From NCBI GenBank assembly GCA_015227615.1, contig JAALGZ010000007.1, forward strand, positions 310,001 to 374,000: DNA of 64,000 nucleotides. The letters run 5' to 3'. Both the position numbers and the translations under genes were made by a program. This document shows, in pieces, positions 57,574 through 64,000 of this stretch. The notes under the pieces are model-generated. The model was not told where the DNA came from, made no database searches, and was given only the letters and a program-made list of their open reading frames with translations. Every line of letters begins with the position of its first letter. Position 1 is the first letter of the stretch. Source of the DNA: Labyrinthula sp. Ha (lineage: Eukaryota; Sar; Bigyra; Labyrinthulida; Labyrinthulaceae).

Positions 57574-59742
57574 CTAAGGTGTTGTTTGTGGTGTCGTTTG
57601 TGATGGGGTTAGCATGTTCTCCCCGGGTGGTGGCGGGTGAAGTGGAGGGGGTGGTTCATGGTGTTCTAGTTCTTCTCTTATATGCTCCAGTGGTACGTTC
57701 AAGTCTTCAGTTGGAGTAGCAGTTTGTGGAAAAAGATATGCTTCAAGTTTCCTTGAGGATTCCGCCAGTTCCATATCCATTTCTGCCGTTGTGCATGTTT
57801 CCAGCCAGCCTTTTTGTTTTTCCTTTAATATTTTTAGGATGTTTATATCGCCGGCTTTGAGGGTATTGGCCTGTTTCGTGTGTTCAAGTGGCTGCGTTGG
57901 ATTAGGTTGGAGGAGGGTGCGTTTTATATCTCTAGAGAGTTTGTTCAAGGCTTTGGATGTATCTTTGTTTTCCAGGTTCCAGAACTCGCTGCCATATTGG
58001 ATTTTTGAGACCACAAGCGCTTTCACTATGTTCTTCTTCCTTCTGGCAGTCAGCATATTGCTCCTCAGTATCGGTTGCAGTTTCCGAAGAGTTTTCTGCG
58101 CAGCGCGTATTCTAGCGAATGTGTTAACATGGGTTTCATCTGTTGCTGTTATATCCATTCCAAGGTATCTAAAGGTTTTTACTCCTTTGATGGTTCCAAG
58201 GTTGGTTTCCAGGTTTTCTTCTATTGGAATGTTGTTGTAGAGGAAGTTTAGTTCAGCTGCAGCAACTGCTGTAGTGCCCTTTCTACTTCGAACTAACGCA
58301 GTCCCCGGTCCAAGACACTGTGCTTTATGTCCTACAAGGGCATCTTTTGACGAGAAGTTTCTGGAACAAGAGATGCAGGTATATTTACCGACCAGCTGTT
58401 GGGTTGCAGTGTCTGAAAGCTTATCTTTGAGCTTCCTTCTTCTGACTATTCCCATGAGTTGAGTTTTCTGTGTATTTATCTTTAGGCCAGACAATTGTGA
58501 GAGTTCTTCTGTATATTGAACAAAGTGTTTCAAGATGTTTCTATCTTTACTCATGATACAAAGGTCGTCAGCAAATCCAAGAATGTTTTGAAAGGAGAAT
58601 TCTGCTTCTGGAAAGTTCAAGTTTATTTTCTTTATTATCCTTCGAAGCAGAGAGTCCAGAGCAAGTACAAATAACGTGGGACTTAGCGAATCACCTTGTA
58701 GCACGCCTTTGTTTATATCTACTCTGTCGCTTATATGTTTTCCTATCTTTACTTGGACTGCAGCATATTTATATAGGTAAAGGATTATATTGATAAAGTT
58801 AGCAGGAACTTTTCTCTCTTTTAAGCTAAGCTCAAGGAAAGGATGTTTACAAGAGTCAAAAGCTTTTTTGAAATCTATAAAGAGACATAGTATCTTCGAG
58901 TTCTCGATTTGGTTGAGTTTATAGCGGTTCAAGAGAAGTTGAATTTTTTGTCTAGTTCCCGTGTTTTCACGAAATCCAGACTGGTAGTTTCCTACTGTTC
59001 TTTCCAGGGTATTCTTTAGTCTATTATTTATTATTTTAGTGATTAATTTGTAAGAAGTGCTAAGCAAGGATATTGGCCTATAGTTGGAAGGAAGTTGATG
59101 GTTTCCTTTTTTGTATAAGAATATTATGTTTCCAGTTCAGAGGGAAATAAACTCACTTTTGTTTAAGCCACTTGGATCCAGAAATAGTTCTTCTGCAAGT
59201 TGCTGCAAGTATTTCAATACTATTTTGTTATTCTTTAGGATTTCGTTTGTGATTCCATCTGGTCCGGGTACTTTATAGTTCTTTAGTGTTTTCGCCGTTT
59301 CTTCAAGTTCTTCTAAAGTCGGAGGAGACATATTTATATCTTCAGCTTTGGCTTCAAGAATATCCAGTTCGGTGTCCATGAAGTTTCCTTCTCTGTTCCT
59401 TTGAGTGAGTTCAAGGTATTCTTGGAATACTTTTACTCGTTTTTTATCGTTTAGGTATTTTCCATCTTCCATGGTAATGGTGCGTTGAGGTTTCCGCTTT
59501 TTCCCTACTATCCTTTCCGTTTGTTTGAAAGCTTCATGGATATCATTCTTTGCCATAGCTGTATCTATTCTTCTTACTTGAAGGTCCAACCAGGCTTTGT
59601 AGTCATTCAAGGTACTTTTTCTTATCATCTTTTTTAGTATTATAGATTCATTTTCAGTTAGAGATTTCCACAGTCTTCTTCTTATTTCAAATAAAGTCTC
59701 TGTTCTATCTGAAGATGTTCTGTAGAGTCGCTCATGTCCCAC
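57574..59742 (-). pseudogene. LINE reverse transcriptase with internal zinc finger
   Basis: One frame with a single internal TGA (59,137-59,139). RT landmarks: KVPGPDGITNEILK, then SNYRPISLLSTSYK just past the TGA, CLFIDFKKAFDS, GVLQGDSLSPTLFVLALD, and the catalytic FADDLCIMSKD. After the palm comes an insert with a C-x2-C...H-x3-C finger (YTCISCSRNFSSKDALVGHK, then AQC) before VKTFRYLGMDI. The C-terminus is proline-rich (PPPPLHPPPPGE). Similar fingers after the FADD block occur in some RTE- or CR1-like LINEs; the clade is undetermined. Confidence 0.9.
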
Positions 59743-59990
59743 CAGTGGGATACAGTTTTCAATGGCTTGTTTTACTGTTGACTTGAATGTTTGGAAGTTT
59801 AGTCTTGGCTGTTTTCCAGACTATTGGATGGTGGGAGTTTGGCTATTTCTTCTTCGAAACCTTGCCGTATTTCTTGGTTTAGTTTCCAACGGTTTGCGTC
59901 AATTTTGAAGAACTACTTGTAGTTTCGGTGCATCTTTGGGTTTTGGTTGCAGTATTTCCTGAACTTTTGTGAGACTAGTGTTTCAACTGG

Positions 59991-60821
59991 TTAATGATCG
60001 AATTCAGTTCTATTGTGGATCTTCTCTCCTGGTTTTCTTTTTATCCGAATTTTTCGGAATAGAGGGGTGCTGCTCTTACACGCTATGATGAAGTCTATTT
60101 CTGAGCGTTTCTGATTATTCTTGTGTTTTGAATAGTACGTTACGTGACTATTTGTATTCTTTGCACCATTAGCGAAGTATGAGTTGACGATGGCCAGATT
60201 GTACTTGTTCAAAAAGTCCCTAAGTATTTTGCCGTTCCTGTTCGTTCTTGTCGTGTATCCGTAGTTTCCATTGCTTGTCACTTCGTTGTGCCGTATTTGA
60301 GCGTTCCAATCGCCTAGGATTATCATGAGGTCTTTTTTCCTTTTCAGTGAGAACGCTTTCTGGAGTCTTGTTAGAAACTGGCTGTATTCTTTTGCTGTTT
60401 TTCCTGCGTGTGGTGCATAGATATTGATGATGTAGTAGCTTCTAGAGTTAAGTTTAGTTTTAACACCTAAAATCCTAGCTTCATCAAATACTTTTTCTGC
60501 TTCTTTGTCCATATTCCTGTTGAAGTATGTTGCTAAAATATTGATTTTGTTTTTTTCTGTGTCTTTATTTTTAGAGATATCTGTTGTAAACCAGTTTAGT
60601 CTAGAGAAGCTCGCTCTTTCGAGGTATTCCGCTCCTTTACTACCAACTTCCTGTATTGCAAGGACGTTTGTATCGGCAGTTAGGGCATATTCCTCGATAG
60701 ACCTGAGCTTGTAAGAGGTGAGACGGTCAACATTCACAGAGACAATTGAAATTGTTCTTGAATCTTGCGCTTCATTGACTGGTGACTGTCTTTTGACTGC
60801 CTGAGTGTTGCCTGTACTCAT
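59991..60821 (-). pseudogene. LINE APE-type endonuclease
   Basis: Starts at the ATG at 60,821 (MSTGNTQAVKRQSPVNEAQ). Endonuclease/exonuclease/phosphatase fold: SIVSVNVDRLTSYKL (like I-x-x-x-N-x-x-x-L), VLAIQEVG (catalytic Glu), YIINIYAPHAG, MIILGDWNAQI (GDFNA motif), SEIDFI, and RTEFDH in place of the usual SDH. The frame stops with TAA just after this histidine, and homologous-looking codons (PVETLVSQKF...) continue in frame. Nicks target DNA to prime reverse transcription. Confidence 0.9.
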
Positions 60822-60874
60822 AACGGTTTCTTTGTTTCCAAATTTTCCGTTTCTCAAAAACTTTGCTCATTTTA

Positions 60875-61189
60875 TGGGTCAAATATTTAGGATCAAGTTT
60901 GGGCTATATTAAAAGAGTATGGTTATCTTGTCGATCCGGATATATTTGGGCATTTAACAGAATTTCCTGGGCCAAAATAATTCACCGTTAGACAGCTTAC
61001 GGCAAAATAAGAAAAAAGCACCTGCATATTCACAACAATTCATAGTTCCAGGATAACTCCCAAGTAATAGTATATCAGAAGCCAGTACACAGTTGTATCA
61101 AGATTTAAAAGGGTTCCAGGGTGAACACATTTGGTTATAACACCGTAAGAAGTTAAGAACGTAAGTTTGATACGAGAATAATATATAAG
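60875..61189. other. intergenic interval with promoter of the next gene
   Basis: 315 bp between the LINE target-site duplication and the orphan-gene start. The LINE inserted close upstream of this gene. No specific element seen. Confidence 0.4.
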
Positions 61190-63229
61190 ATGTCTGAAGA
61201 GGATGTAAGACAACAACTTGGGTTTCAACATCCCTCAGTGAGCTTCTCGGATCTTAATACTGATATGTTGGATACTGCAGTCAATAGCACAGGTATTGTG
61301 AAATTTATCAAGGGAATCTTACATGACGACGGGGGAGAAGACAAAGTACAGAAAAGTTTATTGTTCACTCTTAGCTTAAGGTCATGGAAATGAATACCAG
61401 AAATGTGTTTAACTCTAGAACTATGGAAGTTTTCTTGAGAGAAACCGAAGTATTTCAGAAGCGGCTTCCAGAGAACGTGGCGGTTGACCAATACTTAGAC
61501 CTGTTGCTGTTTGCGCGTATAAGTGAATTCTGTTTTTAGTTTCTAGTCAAGGGAGATGAAGAGGAAAAATTTTCTCTTACAGAAGAAATGTGTCTAATTC
61601 TTTATCTGCGGGAACAATATCCAAGAATTCTTAATGAAAACCCTTGTGTTTCGCCTGAGAAGTTGCTTCTTCTTCGCAATGTTGATGCGTACCATGAAAA
61701 GAAGTTTCTTTTTTCTAATGAACATGATGATAACCATAACACAGTTTCTTCGTATTACATATTTGTCAAGTATGCAAGTCCGGTCAAATTAAGGGAACCT
61801 TCTCGAATTTTGTCCAAGATCTGTTTTGACACTTGGGTCAGGACAAGGAAAAATGGGGTTAGACAACCGGAGAGATCATACAAGAAAGGGTTGGTCGCGC
61901 ACTGTATTTTGTTTTATCTAATATATGTTTAGTAAGAGGAAAAGATGGGAGAAAACCTTTTCCCCCAGTTCTAGAACAGTTGATTTTAGATGAGCTTCGA
62001 AAAAAACAACTTTGGCCTTGTTTTCAATCAGGTTCTAAGGTGTCTAAAATTGGGATGAAGACATTTAGACACCTTGGATATCATGAAGGACTTGGACTTG
62101 CGAAAAAAACAAAAGTGAATGAAGCCCCAGTTGAGAAAAAGACAAGAAAAAGAGCTTTGGAGACAAGTATTATCGAAACTCCAAAAAAGTCAGCCTTTGA
62201 TGAAGACTTGTTTTCTATAGCTTCATTCAGCGATGTCTCAAGCAACGAGGTTCTCCTTGTAGCAGCATTAAAAATAGAAGTTAAGCCTTTCCAAAAAAGT
62301 TATGTAGACCTCGTTCAAGTACAGTTCAAGGCCAGTGAGCTATATCTTGATCACCTCTTTGGAGAATTGATTCTGTTGCGGTTCTTGAGACAGGCTAATC
62401 ATGACATACCAAAAGCTTCGGTAAATTACAAACAGTTCTTGGCATGGCGAGTAGCAAATCGCGTCTTTTTGGTAAGAAATACTCTAGTGGCTAGTAATCC
62501 TAACCCGCGCGAACTCTGGAATCATGTGACATATATTAGTTACCAGGGAACAATCCCGTTCTTCTCCAAACGCCCAAATGGAGACTATTTAGAAGTTTGG
62601 ACAATGAAACCTGCTGGATCGGACAGGTAGTAACTCTTTTTATTCTTATATGTAGCAAATATAGAGAACTATATATTAGAGATCAAATTATTCTCTCTGA
62701 GTATAGAGCTATGTTGCTTGATAATTTTAGCATGAGAAATAAGAGAGTGATTTCTTACTCCATTGCGTATGATCTTAATTTTATTAGTGACACCTTTGGG
62801 TGGCAATCACTTACAGATTTTGAAGAAGGTGGGTTTCCAGCGGTAAAAGCGGATAACCTATCTCTAGATGATGCTGAAGCGATCAAACAGGGTGGTCAGA
62901 CTATGGACATCCTCAGTCATGCAAAAAGCTGGGCGGGAGATCTGCAAGTTGTTGGGGAGATAATATCCAAACACTATGGAGGCTATTGCTCAAAATTTGT
63001 TTTACTTGGAACAGGAGCTTTTTATAAACTCTATTGCTGTGGATTTTTTATTGGAATTTTTAAAGACTTTCGACCAGGTTCAAGTGAAAGTTTGGTATGC
63101 GACAAACCAACGCATATGCACATTGCAAAGGAGCTCTTGGGGTTTAATTACAACGAACTTAAAGTTTATAAGGAACATGTTGTGGCAACAAATGCTGTGC
63201 TTTTCGAGGATAGAATGATTCAAATATAG
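61190..63229 (+). CDS. orphan five-exon gene, 640-aa protein of unknown function
   Basis: Exons 61,190-61,345, 61,375-61,516, 61,547-61,903, 61,933-62,626 and 62,656-63,229, separated by introns of 29, 30, 29 and 29 nt. All start GTA and end AG, and every junction keeps one frame, giving 640 aa. The product is soluble by composition, mixed helix and strand. N-terminal blocks: MSEEDVRQQLGFQHPSVSF, then TGIVKFIKGIL. A basic Lys/Arg stretch (EKKTRKRALE) near the middle could be a nuclear localisation signal; later LILLRFLRQANHDIPKASVN and GGQTMDILSHAKSWAGDLQV. I recognise no domain. The gene converges on the ATG6-like gene with 48 bp between stop codons. Confidence 0.8.
61346..61374 (+). other. 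29-nt spliceosomal intron
   Basis: GTACAG...CTCTTAG. Joins GGEDK to LKVMEMNTRN. Confidence 0.83.
61517..61546 (+). other. 30-nt spliceosomal intron
   Basis: GTATAA...TTCTAG. Joins DLLLFA to LKGDEEEKFSL, bypassing an in-frame TAG. Confidence 0.82.
61904..61932 (+). other. 29-nt spliceosomal intron
   Basis: GTATTT...GTTTAG. Joins KKGLVAH to LRGKDGRKPF; without splicing the frame stops at the TAG forming its end. Confidence 0.85.
62627..62655 (+). other. 29-nt spliceosomal intron
   Basis: GTAGTA...ATGTAG. Joins MKPAGSD to SKYRELYIRDQ. Confidence 0.86.
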
Positions 63230-63277
63230 AAGTATTTTTTGTTATTTTATCTGTCGTGAAAGTTTCCGCAAAACTGC

Positions 63278-64000
63278 TTAGAAAGATAATTGCTCATAAT
63301 GTGCAGCCCATAACACAAGCCATTTATAATTGTTTAGTAGACAATACATAGAATCTGTGAACTCTTTAGCATATCTTTTTCTTCTCTTAAGAGGTTTACT
63401 TTCATCTAGAAATTTTAAGTTTATGCCATAGCCGCCTACGCGTATGTTCCTTAGTTTAGTAATCAAGTCTTTAAACTTAACAGCAGTGGAATCTTCAATC
63501 TCATACTCTAAATCGTGAGAAGATGACTGAAAAGATAATATTTGAAATAGTTCAGCCTCGTTCAACATAGGAGAAATCATCTTGTACATATTGTTTCCAA
63601 GTTTAAATTTTTGCATTATTATCCTATTTTTCTCACACGTAGAATCTAAAGCAACATCAATCAGAAGCTTTGAGCAAGTAATAAATGAAAACAGGCCAAT
63701 TAAGAAAGCTTTCTTTTCCTTTTCATTCGCGTTAAACCCATTCTCCAGAAATACAGGATGCCGAGTGTGAAGATTCTTGCTTTCCACAATCGTATCAATT
63801 TGGGAGAAACAACCAGAAGGATTCAAAATAAACTTTACACCTGTTTTTGAAAAACGGGATAAAACTGGATGGAAATTAACCTTTGTGGAAAGGATTTGAA
63901 GAAGCTGTACGCAAAAACCAAAAGCTGCATTAATTTCCTTCCAACTCGGAGACTCCTTTACCAAACTTTGAACTTTTCTAGATCCTGGAACAATGGAACC
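63278..64000 (-). CDS. ATG6: Beclin-1/ATG6 (Vps30) C-terminal domain, partial at window edge
   Basis: 240 residues visible; the frame is open to the right edge, so the N-terminus and coiled coil lie outside. It starts inside the conserved region just before SWKEINAAFGFCVQLLQIL, which matches WNEINAAWGQTVLLL of Beclin 1. Then a variable segment; near the end VGGYGINLKFLDESK and EFTDSMYCLLNNYKWLVLWA match GG-S-I-x-x-F and WTKALKFMLTNLKWGLAW. This beta-alpha autophagy-specific (BARA/ECD) domain binds membranes in the Vps34 PI3-kinase complexes I and II, which act in autophagy and endosomal sorting. Divergent compared with animals and yeast, so ATG6 is favoured but a diverged paralogue cannot be excluded. 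Confidence 0.82.
   Translation of the reverse strand, partial: GSIVPGSRKVQSLVKESPSWKEINAAFGFCVQLLQILSTKVNFHPVLSRFSKTGVKFILNPSGCFSQIDTIVESKNLHTRHPVFLENGFNANEKEKKAFLIGLFSFITCSKLLIDVALDSTCEKNRIIMQKFKLGNNMYKMISPMLNEAELFQILSFQSSSHDLEYEIEDSTAVKFKDLITKLRNIRVGGYGINLKFLDESKPLKRRKRYAKEFTDSMYCLLNNYKWLVLWAAHYEQLSF

Larger units (their letters stand above)
56893..60874 (-). mobile_element. LINE (non-LTR retrotransposon) with 13-bp target-site duplication
   Basis: Minus-strand element. Identical 13-mers tttgctcatttta at 56,893-56,905 and 60,862-60,874 flank it, so the element is 56,906-60,861 (3,956 bp). It encodes an APE-type endonuclease and reverse transcriptase. It ends not in poly(A) but in a short tandem repeat, read on the minus strand as ttaactattaactattaac. 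The 5' end lies only 40 bp before the endonuclease ATG and no ORF1 is present, so the copy is probably 5'-truncated. Coding damage is slight: an in-frame TAA and a later TAG after the endonuclease, at least one frameshift before 59,742, and one TGA within RT. The exact TSD and mild decay indicate a fairly recent insertion. Confidence 0.9.

Noticed and set aside
1-64000. CRISPR arrays, bacterial operons, Shine-Dalgarno signals
   Set aside because: None seen; spliced genes, LTR and LINE elements and eukaryote-specific families show nuclear eukaryotic DNA.

Overview
Organism. This is nuclear DNA from an unidentified eukaryote, probably a protist or another lineage with extremely short introns. 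It is AT-rich and uses the standard code: genes end in TAA, TGA and TAG alike. Five genes are interrupted by introns of only 28-30 nt, mostly exactly 29 nt, starting GTA and ending AG. Each removal restores one reading frame through a recognisable domain. Ciliates with reassigned stops do not fit. I cannot name the lineage.

Layout. 1-~6,800 (minus): most of a large Ty3/gypsy-type LTR retroelement running off the left edge (gag, RT, RNase H, integrase with chromodomain and Myb/SANT tail). Downstream of the integrase is a separate frame holding a retropepsin-like domain followed by an MT-A70-type adenine-N6 methyltransferase domain; this is the most unusual object here. 10.66-11.91 kb: a 1.2-kb block bracketed by a 15-bp direct repeat. 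11.9-16.5 kb: a compact gene island with an FBXO9-like F-box protein (+), a GT61-family Golgi glycosyltransferase (-), a small membrane protein (-) and a tetraspanin (+). 17.1-18.1 kb: a leucine-rich hypothetical protein. 18.3-27.2 kb: mostly desert with one possible small gene. 27.3-29.8 kb: anamorsin/Dre2 (cytosolic Fe-S assembly) and an unknown protein. 32.5-35.9 kb: an LRR-Roc-COR (ROCO) GTPase.

36.6-51.8 kb: three minus-strand membrane proteins. Two are tandem paralogues with a cysteine-rich (EGF-like) N-terminus and seven predicted membrane segments; the third is a ~9-10-pass protein with a C-terminal leucine-rich-repeat region. A decayed myosin motor-domain pseudogene lies between the first two at 41.6-42.4 kb. 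56.9-60.9 kb: a slightly broken LINE with a 13-bp target-site duplication. 61.2-63.2 kb: a five-exon orphan gene (640 aa). 63.3-64.0 kb: the C-terminal domain of a Beclin-1/ATG6 homologue, cut by the right edge.

Gene interplay. The genes are ordinary housekeeping, signalling and trafficking functions (protein turnover, Golgi glycosylation, Fe-S assembly, autophagy, GTPase signalling, receptors) with no shared pathway visible. Genes inside an island are nearly back-to-back (43-48 bp between convergent stops, 184 bp between divergent starts), while islands are separated by kilobases of AT-rich DNA without supported genes.
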